A stretch of DNA of 64,000 bases, from positions 62,001 through 126,000 of the forward strand of contig NZ_MUNY01000034.1 in assembly GCF_002002735.1 (NCBI RefSeq). Direction: 5' to 3'. The position numbers and the translations under genes are program-made. This stretch comes from Algoriphagus sp. A40 (GTDB taxonomy: Bacteria; Bacteroidota; Bacteroidia; Cytophagales; Cyclobacteriaceae). Of this stretch, positions 44,015 through 52,213 are shown one piece after another. Below the pieces are notes generated by a model. The model was given only the letters and a program-made list of their open reading frames with translations, searched no databases and was not told where the DNA came from. Within the stretch, counting starts at the first letter, position 1. Every line of letters starts with the position of its first letter.

Positions 44015-46015
44015 TTACAAAACTCCCTTCAAAATCTCCTCATCTACCAAGTTAGGAAGGGTAACTTTCAGTCCTGGACTTCTGTCCATTTCCCGCTGGA
44101 TGGCTTCCAGTGAACCTGGATTTCTGGCCCAAGCACGTCGTGCGATCCCATTGTTGACATCGTAAAAGAGCATGGATTTCAGTTTTCTTTCTGCTTCCTG
44201 ACTTCCATCGAGAACGAGGCCAAAACCTCCATTGATGACTTCGCCCCAGCCAACACCGCCACCGTTGTGAATGGACACCCAGGTGGCACCCCGGAAGCTG
44301 TCGCCGATCACATTGTGGATGGCCATATCCGCCGTAAACCGGCTTCCGTCGTAGATATTGCTGGTTTCCCGGTAGGGGGAATCCGTCCCGCTCACATCGT
44401 GATGGTCTCTACCCAACACGATCGGAGCGATGATTTCTCCTTTTTTAATGGCTTCATTGAAAGCCTCAGCAATTTTTGAGCGACCTTCCGCGTTGGCATA
44501 AAGTATACGTGCCTGAGAACCGACAACCAAGTTGTTTTTCTCCGCCTCTTCGATCCAAGTGATATTGTCTTGCAACTGTTGAGAGATGGATTCAGGAGCG
44601 GTTTTCTTGATTTCCTTTAAAACAGCCGCTGCAAGTTGATCAGTTTTGCGGAGATCTTCAGCATTTCCCGATGTGCAAACCCAGCGGAATGGGCCAAATC
44701 CGAAGTCAAAACACATCGGTCCCAGGATGTCCTGAACATAGCTTGGATAGCGGAAATCAATCCCGTTTTCGGCCATCACGGCTGCGCCAGCTCGCGATGC
44801 CTCGAGCAAAAATGCATTTCCATAATCGAAAAAGTAGGTTCCCTTGGCTGCGTGGCGATTGATCGAGTCTGCTTGGCGACGGAGAGATTCTTTGACTTTT
44901 TGCTGGAAAAGCTCCGGCTGAGATGCCATCATTTCATTGGATTCTTCGAAAGAAAGTCCCACCGGATAATAGCCTCCTGCCCATGGATTGTGCAGCGAAG
45001 TCTGATCGGAGCCGAGTTCGACAAATAGATTTTCAGTGTCAAACCTTTCCCAAACCTCCACGACATTTCCCAGAAAGGCTATTGAAACTACTTCCTGGTT
45101 GAATTTGGCTTCAAATACCCGCTCGACCAGCTGATCCAGATCTTCGATCAGCTCATCCACCCAGCCTTGCTCGTGGCGCTTTCGTGCGGGGGCAGGGTTA
45201 ACTTCAGCGCATATAGTCACGCAACCGGCAATGTTTCCAGCTTTTGGTTGAGCACCGCTCATTCCACCTAAACCGGCTGTCAGGAAAATCTTTCCTTTTG
45301 GACTTTCTCCGGACTGGAGCTTTTTCCGGAAAGCATTCATCACCGTGATCGTGGTGCCATGGACAATGCCTTGCGGCCCTATGTACATATAGGAGCCCGC
45401 TGTCATTTGTCCGTATTGTGTCACGCCAAGGGCATTAAAGCGTTCCCAATCGTCCGGTTTGGAGTAGTTCGGGATCATCATACCATTGGTGACGATCACT
45501 CTTGGAGCTTCTTTGGATGAGGGAAAAAGGCCCATGGGATGTCCCGAATACATGTGAAGCGTCTGTTCCTCACTCATTTCGGACAGGTATTTCATGGTCA
45601 GGAGATATTGGGCCCAGTTTTGAAAAACCGCCCCGTTTCCCCCATAAGTAATCAATTCTTCGGGATGTTGTGCGACTGCCGGATCCAGGTTGTTTTGGAT
45701 CATCATCATAATGGCCGCTGACTGCTTGGATTTGGCCGGATAGTCTCCGATCGGTCTTGCGTAAATCCGGTAGTCCGGCATAAACCGATACATATAAATC
45801 CGGCCGAATTCCTTTAACTCATCCAAGAATTCTCCTGCCAGTTCACCATGCCATTCCTTTGGAAAATACCTTAAAGCATTGCGCAGCGCCAGTTTTTTCT
45901 CTTCAGGAGAAAGTATATCCTTTCTTTTCGGGGCATGGGAAAGCTCGGGATTTCGATGCTTTTTTGGAGGAAGTACTGATGGGATTCCTTGTATGATTTG
46001 ATCTTGAAAAGTCAT
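44015..46015 (-). CDS. hutU: Urocanate hydratase HutU (long form)
   Basis: A 666-residue NAD+-dependent enzyme that hydrates urocanate to imidazolonepropionate. It belongs to the longer type found in Bacteroidota. Key regions are TYGGNGAVFQNWAQY, MYSGHPMGLFPSS, and GGMSGAQPKAGNIAG, a glycine-rich NAD-binding region, then DQTSLHNPWAGGYYPVGL and SIHNGGGVGWGEVINGG. I chose the ATG at 46015; a start 13 codons upstream has no family support. It lies 66 bases downstream of hutI. Confidence 0.96.
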   Translation of the reverse strand: MTFQDQIIQGIPSVLPPKKHRNPELSHAPKRKDILSPEEKKLALRNALRYFPKEWHGELAGEFLDELKEFGRIYMYRFMPDYRIYARPIGDYPAKSKQSAAIMMMIQNNLDPAVAQHPEELITYGGNGAVFQNWAQYLLTMKYLSEMSEEQTLHMYSGHPMGLFPSSKEAPRVIVTNGMMIPNYSKPDDWERFNALGVTQYGQMTAGSYMYIGPQGIVHGTTITVMNAFRKKLQSGESPKGKIFLTAGLGGMSGAQPKAGNIAGCVTICAEVNPAPARKRHEQGWVDELIEDLDQLVERVFEAKFNQEVVSIAFLGNVVEVWERFDTENLFVELGSDQTSLHNPWAGGYYPVGLSFEESNEMMASQPELFQQKVKESLRRQADSINRHAAKGTYFFDYGNAFLLEASRAGAAVMAENGIDFRYPSYVQDILGPMCFDFGFGPFRWVCTSGNAEDLRKTDQLAAAVLKEIKKTAPESISQQLQDNITWIEEAEKNNLVVGSQARILYANAEGRSKIAEAFNEAIKKGEIIAPIVLGRDHHDVSGTDSPYRETSNIYDGSRFTADMAIHNVIGDSFRGATWVSIHNGGGVGWGEVINGGFGLVLDGSQEAERKLKSMLFYDVNNGIARRAWARNPGSLEAIQREMDRSPGLKVTLPNLVDEEILKGVL

Positions 46016-46081
46016 GGGATTTACGATTTTTGATTTACGGGCTCCTTTTGCCACTTATCACTGGATTCTTTTTTCTTGCGT

Positions 46082-47314
46082 CTAAAGTCTTTTCCCCTTC
46101 TTCCACACCATTTTCGGCTTCATTTTGCCTTGGTTGTAGAGGATTTCCCGATAATCAGAAGTGGGAAAAAGGATGAAGTCAGCCAAGAATCCGGCAGTAA
46201 TTTTCCCCCGGTCAGCTAATCCCAAAGCCGCAGCTGCTCGGTACGTAATTCCTGCAAAAACTTCGGCAGTGCTGAGTTTTTCAAAAGCAGCTAAGATCGA
46301 TGCTTGCGTGAGCAAATCTCCCATCGGTGCAGAACCGGGATTCCAGTCCGAAGCGATCGCCAATGCTCCATCCTGATCGAGGATCTTTCTCGCTGGGGTA
46401 AAAGCGCAACCCAAACCAATCGAAGCCCCCGGAAGAGCCACGGCTATGGTTTCGGATTTCACCAAAAGCTTGATTTCCGCTTCTCCGGACACTTCCAAGT
46501 GATCGGCCGAAAGCGCTCCGATGGCTACTGCTACTTGGGATCCTCCAGTGCTAAATTGATCAGCATGTACCGTTAGCTCAAAGCCCATTTCTCTGGCTTT
46601 TTGGAAATAGGGACGGATTTCCTCAGGTGAAAAAGCACTCTTCTCTACAAAGGCATCAATTCGATTTGTCAACTTCTCGGATTTGAGAATGGGGAAAAGT
46701 TCCGTTGCAATAAGATCCAGATACTCAGCATTGGAACCAGAAAAGTCTCTAGGTTTCATATGGGCTGCCAAACAGGTAGGGATCAAATCTGCCGAAGTTG
46801 AGTTCCCTGCCAGTCGGATCGCCCGAAGCATCTTTAGTTCTTCTGCGACAGAAAGCCCGTAGCCGCTTTTCACTTCGATGGTGGTGACTCCATCAATCAG
46901 GTGTCGATTGGCGTTTCTGGCCGTGATTTGGGCCAATTCCTCCAAACTCAGTTTCCGGGTTTGAGTGACGGTATCCCAGATTCCTCCGCCTGCTTCAGAG
47001 ATTTCGAGGTAAGTTTTGCCAGAATTTCGCATTGCAAAATCCTTTGCTCTCGACCCTCCAAAGCAAATATGGGTATGGCAATCCACCAGTCCGGGCATCG
47101 CGACATAGTCACCATTCAATTCAAAAAGCTCAGCTTTTGGAAACTCAGTAACTAATTCTAGCCAAGAATCCACCTTAAGGATTTTTTGACCCTCAACCAG
47201 GATTCCCGCTTGGGAAATTATTTCCAGTTGCTCGTCAATCAAAGCTCCTTTCAATGGAAGCTTGTCCAACGTAAGTACTTGGGTGATTGGGCCGATTAGT
47301 TTTATATTTTTCAT
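46082..47314 (-). CDS. hutI: Imidazolonepropionase HutI
   Basis: A 410-residue amidohydrolase that opens the imidazolone ring to N-formimidoyl-glutamate. The metal motif is His80-x-His82 (HTHICFGG), with further conserved GSRAKDFAMR and EVKSGYGL, HADQFS, and ASDWNPGSAP near the C-terminal half. These sequences are specific for HutI. It lies between hutH (83 bases upstream) and hutU on the same strand. Confidence 0.96.
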   Translation of the reverse strand: MKNIKLIGPITQVLTLDKLPLKGALIDEQLEIISQAGILVEGQKILKVDSWLELVTEFPKAELFELNGDYVAMPGLVDCHTHICFGGSRAKDFAMRNSGKTYLEISEAGGGIWDTVTQTRKLSLEELAQITARNANRHLIDGVTTIEVKSGYGLSVAEELKMLRAIRLAGNSTSADLIPTCLAAHMKPRDFSGSNAEYLDLIATELFPILKSEKLTNRIDAFVEKSAFSPEEIRPYFQKAREMGFELTVHADQFSTGGSQVAVAIGALSADHLEVSGEAEIKLLVKSETIAVALPGASIGLGCAFTPARKILDQDGALAIASDWNPGSAPMGDLLTQASILAAFEKLSTAEVFAGITYRAAAALGLADRGKITAGFLADFILFPTSDYREILYNQGKMKPKMVWKKGKRL

Positions 47315-47396
47315 ATTTTTTTCTCACAGTTGTCACGGATTTTCACAGATGGTTTTGATTGAAATCTGTGTTTATCTGTGGAATCTGTGAGCTTTT
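47315..47396. repeat. ATCTGTG-type intergenic repeat between hutI and hutH
   Basis: Contains CACGGATTTTCACAGATGG, then GAAATCTGTGTTTATCTGTGG and AATCTGTGAGC. The same motifs are at 12830-12885. It lies in the spacer of a presumed operon, so it may form an internal mRNA structure. Confidence 0.5.
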
Positions 47397-48962
47397 TTAA
47401 TAGTCAAACATTTCACTCCATTCCGTTTCAAATGCTAAACCTTCCTCTTTAGCTACGTTTTTTGCCAAAGTCACCAATTCACCACTTTTCACCAAGTCAA
47501 TCGCCGTTTCCATGTCTTCGTATAGGATTCGGTCTGAAACCACCGGATCAATGTCTTGTCTCACTCGTTCGTAGATGGCGGTCATGATTTTCCCTGACTT
47601 GAGTGGTGCGTGGTAATCCATAGCTTGTGCAGCGTAGAAAAGCTCGATTCCGAGGATTTTTTCGACGTTCCCGATCACTCTCAGTGCCTTTCTGGCTCCA
47701 ATACTTCCCATGCTGACGTGGTCTTCCTGACCGAGGGAAGTCGGAATAGAATCTGCCGATGCCGGAAAGCATAGCCCTTTATTTTCCGAAGCCAAAGCCG
47801 CCGTAGTGTATTGCGGGATCATCAGTCCGGAATTGAGTCCGGTTTCTTTGAGCAAAAGTTTGGGCACTCCCGGCGTGTCTCCTTCTATGGAAAGATAGAT
47901 TCGACGGTCTGAAATATTACCGATTTCGGAAGCTGCCAGACAGGCATAATCCAAAGGCAGAGCGATGGGTTGCCCGTGGAAATTCCCGCCTGAAATGGTG
48001 TTTTCTGCATCAAAAATCACCGGATTATCTGTGACCGAATTTATTTCTGTCTCGATGCAATCCTTCAAATGGAGCCAGGCATTCCAGCTCGCTCCATGTA
48101 CCTGAGGCATGCATCGAAGGGAGTAGGGATCCTGAACCCGAGCACAATGGAGATGGGAATTGACGATTTCGGACTTGTGGAGTAAATTAAGAATGGTCTG
48201 GGCGACATGTTGATTGCCTACAAAAGGCCTTAATTGATGCAATTGGGCGGTAAATGGTTTGATCGAACCCATTAAGCCTTCGATCATCATCGCACCGGTG
48301 ATGCTGGCATGGGTGAGGAGATTGTGGAGTCTGTCCACGATCTTTACACCGTGCGCAGCCATAAATTGCGTTCCGTTGATGAGCGCAAGCCCTTCTTTTG
48401 GTCCGAGTGTCAAAGCTTCTTTCGAAAAATGGGCCAATGCTTTTTTGGCAGTGGTGATTTCACCTGCAAAATGAACTTTTCCCAAACCGATCAAGGGCAA
48501 AAACAAATGGGAAAGTGGCGCCAAATCTCCCGAGGCTCCAACTGAACCCTGCTCAGGTACCACTGGGATCACATCATTTTCCAGCATCCAAAGGATCCTT
48601 TCCAGTGTTTCCAAGCGGATTCCTGAATAACCTTGGGCAAGTGCATGGATTTTCAATGCCAGCATCAACTTGGATATTTCCTCCGGAATGTAGTCACCAA
48701 CTCCAACAGCATGGCTTTTCAGTAGATTTTCCTGAAGCGTGGTCGTGTCATTTACCGAGATTCTTGTCGTACAAAGTGGGCCAAATCCGGTGTTGATTCC
48801 GTACACCGCTTTTTCTCCTTGGGCGATTTGGGCGACAGCCTCAGCTGATGCGGTTACTTTTCGGATCGTGTCAGGGCTCAAAGTCCCTTTTATTTCTTTT
48901 TTGGCCAGTTTTAAAGCGATAGAAGCTGTCAGGTGATCTTGGCCGTAGTGGAAAGTTTTCAT
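47397..48962 (-). CDS. hutH: Histidine ammonia-lyase HutH
   Basis: A 521-residue enzyme that removes ammonia from histidine to give urocanate. The Ala143-Ser144-Gly145 triad in GASGDLAPLSH forms the MIO cofactor without other factors. Other conserved stretches are YGINTGFGPL, NGTQFMAAHG, and DNPVIFD with SGGNFHGQP, as well as QDPYSLRC. It is the first gene of hutH-hutI-hutU on the minus strand, divergent from a LysR regulator. Confidence 0.97.
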   Translation of the reverse strand: MKTFHYGQDHLTASIALKLAKKEIKGTLSPDTIRKVTASAEAVAQIAQGEKAVYGINTGFGPLCTTRISVNDTTTLQENLLKSHAVGVGDYIPEEISKLMLALKIHALAQGYSGIRLETLERILWMLENDVIPVVPEQGSVGASGDLAPLSHLFLPLIGLGKVHFAGEITTAKKALAHFSKEALTLGPKEGLALINGTQFMAAHGVKIVDRLHNLLTHASITGAMMIEGLMGSIKPFTAQLHQLRPFVGNQHVAQTILNLLHKSEIVNSHLHCARVQDPYSLRCMPQVHGASWNAWLHLKDCIETEINSVTDNPVIFDAENTISGGNFHGQPIALPLDYACLAASEIGNISDRRIYLSIEGDTPGVPKLLLKETGLNSGLMIPQYTTAALASENKGLCFPASADSIPTSLGQEDHVSMGSIGARKALRVIGNVEKILGIELFYAAQAMDYHAPLKSGKIMTAIYERVRQDIDPVVSDRILYEDMETAIDLVKSGELVTLAKNVAKEEGLAFETEWSEMFDY

Positions 48963-48972
48963 GGCTGTGAGA

Positions 48973-49091
48973 AATCCTTTGAGGTTTTCAAAAACCTCGA
49001 AGGATTGGTTTTAAGATGTTAAAATTTTCCGGTCTGTGAGGACACAGACCGGGGCGGAAAGACCTGCCAGGTTTTAAAAACCTTGCAGGTC
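48973..49091. repeat. Three consecutive palindromes upstream of hutH
   Basis: Palindrome one: arms AATCCTTTGAGGTTTT and AAAACCTCGAAGGATT (48973-49006). Palindrome two: CCGGTCTGTG and CACAGACCGG around AGGA (49029-49052). Palindrome three: GACCTGCCAGGTTTT and AAAACCTTGCAGGTC (49061-49091). The first belongs to the same family as 22494-22524, sharing the same non-pairing base in the CCTTTGAGG/CCTCGAAGG stem. They lie between the divergent hutH and LysR genes, closest to hutH. Confidence 0.75.
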
Positions 49092-49119
49092 TGTGGGATT
49101 ATATTCATTCCAAAATTAC

Positions 49120-49153
49120 TTTGAAATAATGATGCTTAATGATACTATTTTTG
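49120..49153 (+). promoter_or_regulatory. Candidate promoter of the LysR gene
   Basis: TTTG at 49120-49123 and TATTTTTG at 49146-49153 match the Bacteroidota TTTG/TAnnTTTG promoter form with 22 bases between them. The start codon is 27 bases downstream. Confidence 0.55.
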
Positions 49154-49179
49154 TCAATAATCAATAACTATTAAGCATC
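49131..49179. promoter_or_regulatory. Inverted repeat framing the LysR promoter, probable operator
   Basis: GATGCTTAAT (49131-49140) and its exact inverse ATTAAGCATC (49170-49179) flank the -7 element, with 29 bases between. The second arm ends one base before the ATG. LysR regulators often bind such spaced half-sites and repress themselves. It could also control the divergent hutH promoter. Confidence 0.55.
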
Positions 49180-49180
49180 A

Positions 49181-50047
49181 ATGGAATTAAGACACTTGAT
49201 CTATTTTCAGGCCGTGGCTGAGGAATTGAACTACCGGAAAGCTGCCGAGCGGCTCTTTATTTCCCAGCCTGGCCTGAGCCGGCAGATAAGGCAATTGGAA
49301 GAATTGCTGGGTGTGCAGCTTTTTGAACGGGATAAGAAGCATGTGGATCTGACAGCTGCTGGAGATTATTTGAAAGGGGAAGTTGATTTTGTGATCAATC
49401 ATCTGGAATCGACCAAGAATCAGTTGAAGCTGATCGAATCCGGAAAAGTAGGTGAGCTGCGGATAGGATTTCTGGGTTCCGCTTCCAATCAGGTTTTGCC
49501 TGACTTGCTCACTAAGCTTAACTCCGAACAGCCTTTAATCACGACAAGTTTGGAGGAGCTGAGCAATGCTGTCCAAGTGGAAATGATGCAAAAAGACAAG
49601 CTGGATTTGGGTTTTGTACGCTTGGCCTCAGTGCCGGAGGATCTGGAGATGAGTCCGGTTTTGCGGGACACTTTTTCTCTGGTGGTGCCCAAAAATCATC
49701 CGGTTGGGAAAAGCAATTTTCGATCCGTCAACCAGTTCCAGGAGGAATCTTTCATCCTTTTTTCCAGTGATTACTCCAATTACTATTTCGAGCAAATTAT
49801 GAGTATCTGTAGGGATTCTGGGTTTTCCCCCAAGATCAGACACAAGTCTGTGCACGCACTCACTATTTTTCGGTTGGTGGAAAATGGTCTCGGCGTGGCA
49901 ATCGTTCCCACTTCGCTCAAGGAAGGCTATGACCTTAATGTTCGCTTTATGGAAATTCCCGGAATTCCCCAGTTTACAGAACTGTCTGTCATCTGGAAAC
50001 CCGTAAATCGAAATCCTGCATTGAAGAAGGTTTTACCTCTGATTTAG
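49181..50047 (+). CDS. LysR-family regulator, probably of the hut genes
   Basis: A 288-residue protein. The N-terminal winged HTH (about 1-60) has the family signature NYRKAAERLFISQPGLSRQIRQLEELLG and LFERDKKHVDLTAAG. The C-terminal two-lobed effector domain (about 90-288) begins GELRIGFLGSASNQVLP. It is divergent from hutH by 218 bases that contain an operator-like inverted repeat, so control of histidine degradation, perhaps with urocanate as the ligand, is likely by context. The usual HutC regulator is not present. Confidence 0.93.
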   Translation: MELRHLIYFQAVAEELNYRKAAERLFISQPGLSRQIRQLEELLGVQLFERDKKHVDLTAAGDYLKGEVDFVINHLESTKNQLKLIESGKVGELRIGFLGSASNQVLPDLLTKLNSEQPLITTSLEELSNAVQVEMMQKDKLDLGFVRLASVPEDLEMSPVLRDTFSLVVPKNHPVGKSNFRSVNQFQEESFILFSSDYSNYYFEQIMSICRDSGFSPKIRHKSVHALTIFRLVENGLGVAIVPTSLKEGYDLNVRFMEIPGIPQFTELSVIWKPVNRNPALKKVLPLI

Positions 50048-50223
50048 GATAGAATCATCACCAATTTTTCAATTTTACAATCTTTCAATCAGAAAGCTGG
50101 AAATCCCTATTTTCAAGCTCAAATTGAAATGTCGGGTGAAAGTCGGGTCAAATCCGAGTCCTATACGTCCTTTAGTAATTTTCAAACTCAGAAATTGCCA
50201 TGGTTAATCAAAAACTCATTACA

Positions 50224-51027
50224 ATGAAACAACCACAATTGGGCAAGAAAATCTCTGAACTGAGAAAAGCCAAAGGACTGACGCAGGAAGAGCTCGTCGA
50301 GAAGTGCAATCTGAATGTGCGGACGATCCAGCGCATCGAAGCAGGGGAGGTGACTCCCAGAAGTTATACGGTTAAGGCGCTGTTTGAAGCGCTGGAATAC
50401 CAATGGGAAGAAGCCAAAAATGGCTTTGCAGATGAGGAGCGAAAAGTGCCAGCCTATCTCTACTTCGCATTTGCTGCAGGCTTGGTTTATTTCTTCCTGG
50501 CATTTTTCGAAATCGGGATGGAATACGAATGGTTCGAAGGTGGAGCAAAGGCGGATTCTTCGGCATTCATCGGAGTGAAAATCGGGACTTTTCTGACCTA
50601 TGCAGCATTCATTTATGGCTGGATAAGACTAGAATCTTTCATTCCAAATTTTGTACTCAAAATTGCACTTTGGACCATGCTGGGAGCAAATGTGATCTGG
50701 TATTCGGTGGATTGCTACAGTTTACTTTCCGGTAAATTTTCACTTGAAGATTACTATCTGGTAAAGATGAGTGCCTTTGGGTTGTGCTATACCTTTTTGG
50801 GAATCGGGTATTTGACCTACAAAAAACTTTGGTCCAACATTCCTCAAATTGTAGGAGCACTCGGACTCATTGCTGGAATTTTGATCTTTTCAGGCATCGG
50901 CGTCATTTTCGGACTGATTCCTCTGACTCTCTTTGAGATAGGGCAGTTGGGATTGATGATCTGGGCTATAAACAAAATCGGGAGAACTTCTTCTCCCGAT
51001 TACAGTCCTGAAAGCGTTTCTGCTTGA
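50224..51027 (+). CDS. XRE HTH protein with membrane domain
   Basis: A 267-residue protein. The N-terminal XRE domain (about 1-60) reads LGKKISELRKAKGLTQEELV and NVRTIQRIEAGE. From about residue 78, six hydrophobic segments follow, ending near residue 255. Such membrane-bound HTH proteins are common in Bacteroidota, with an unknown signal. I prefer the ATG at 50224; an ATG 24 bases upstream is also possible. It is followed closely by a GH16 gene. Confidence 0.85.
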   Translation: MKQPQLGKKISELRKAKGLTQEELVEKCNLNVRTIQRIEAGEVTPRSYTVKALFEALEYQWEEAKNGFADEERKVPAYLYFAFAAGLVYFFLAFFEIGMEYEWFEGGAKADSSAFIGVKIGTFLTYAAFIYGWIRLESFIPNFVLKIALWTMLGANVIWYSVDCYSLLSGKFSLEDYYLVKMSAFGLCYTFLGIGYLTYKKLWSNIPQIVGALGLIAGILIFSGIGVIFGLIPLTLFEIGQLGLMIWAINKIGRTSSPDYSPESVSA

Positions 51028-51075
51028 TTTTTTAACTGATCAAATCAAATTATATTCATGGTAAATACACTACCC

Positions 51076-52191
51076 ATGAATAACCCTGTCAGATTTATCC
51101 TCATACTTTTTTTTAGTTTTTTGATTAGTGCTTGCGCAGAAGATGCCTCTACAGATCCGGTGAAGCTTCCAGATAACCTTGACGTAAAAGTGGAATACTT
51201 GGGTAACGGGGAGGTAAAGGCCAGCTTTACTGCCGATAATGCTATTTTTTTCAAAGTGAATTTCGGTAAGCCAGGCGAGTTGGCCGTTCGGGTTGATGGA
51301 AATTCGGCCATTGGAAAATATACTGAAAAGGGAAATTACCAGCTTAATGTCCAGGCGCATGCTACAGAAACCGATTTTGTGGTTTCTGCGCAAACGATCA
51401 GTATGAATGCTGAGGCCTTGGGATTGGGCCCAAATGCAGGCTATACCAGTCCGACTAGTTATGATGGTTTTAATTTGATTTGGGCAGATGAGTTTTCTGG
51501 TTCTACACTTTCTTCAGATTGGACCTTTGAATTGGGAGACGGATGCCCGGATCTTTGTGGCTGGGGAAATCAGGAACTTGAATTTTACAAAAAGGAAAAT
51601 ACCAGCCTCCAAGATGGGAATCTGATCATCACCGCAAAACAGGAAAATGCCGGAACCAGAAGCTATACTTCATCCAGACTGATCACCAAAGGAAAAAAAA
51701 CCTTTACCTATGGCAGAATAGATATTCGTGCTAAGCTACCCAAAGGACAGGGCATGTGGCCAGCTCTTTGGATGCTAGGGGAAAATATCACCGAAGTCGG
51801 ATGGCCAAAATGCGGAGAGATCGATATTATGGAATTGGTGGGAGGAAGTGCTGAAAATAAGGATGGCACCATCCATGGAACGGTCCACTGGGACAACGGA
51901 GGAAGTAATGCCAACTATGGTGGTAAAACCTCGCTGCCTTTTGGGATTTTCAACGATGAGTTTCACGTCTTTTCGATCATTTGGGATACAGAGAAGATCG
52001 TTTGGTTGCTGGATAATGTCCAATACCATGTCATAGATATCCGACCAGCCGGGTTGGATGAATTTCACAAACCCTTCTATTTTATCCTAAATGTGGCAGT
52101 GGGAGGTACATGGCCTGGTAGCCCTGACGCAAGTACGGTACTCCCTCAGGAATTAAAGGTGGATTACATCCGGGTTTTTCAGAAAAAGTAA
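51076..52191 (+). CDS. Glycoside hydrolase family 16 lipoprotein (laminarinase-like)
   Basis: A 371-residue lipoprotein with the lipobox ISAC at about residue 19. The N-terminal roughly 100 residues look like a PKD/Ig-like module. The GH16 jelly roll follows, with the catalytic motif EIDIME (Glu248, Asp250, Glu253), preceded by GMWPALWMLG and followed by HGTVHW. It would cut beta-1,3- or mixed beta-glucans at the cell surface. An ATG at 51058 is an alternative start. It stands without SusC/SusD or other glycosidases nearby. Confidence 0.93.
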   Translation: MNNPVRFILILFFSFLISACAEDASTDPVKLPDNLDVKVEYLGNGEVKASFTADNAIFFKVNFGKPGELAVRVDGNSAIGKYTEKGNYQLNVQAHATETDFVVSAQTISMNAEALGLGPNAGYTSPTSYDGFNLIWADEFSGSTLSSDWTFELGDGCPDLCGWGNQELEFYKKENTSLQDGNLIITAKQENAGTRSYTSSRLITKGKKTFTYGRIDIRAKLPKGQGMWPALWMLGENITEVGWPKCGEIDIMELVGGSAENKDGTIHGTVHWDNGGSNANYGGKTSLPFGIFNDEFHVFSIIWDTEKIVWLLDNVQYHVIDIRPAGLDEFHKPFYFILNVAVGGTWPGSPDASTVLPQELKVDYIRVFQKK

Positions 52192-52213
52192 GCCAATTGG
52201 TCCGGAAGTATTT

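Noticed and set aside
50224..52191. XRE membrane protein and GH16 gene as one operon with a joint role
   Set aside because: They are only 48 bases apart, but nothing in the sequences links them; no terminator or promoter evidence decides it.
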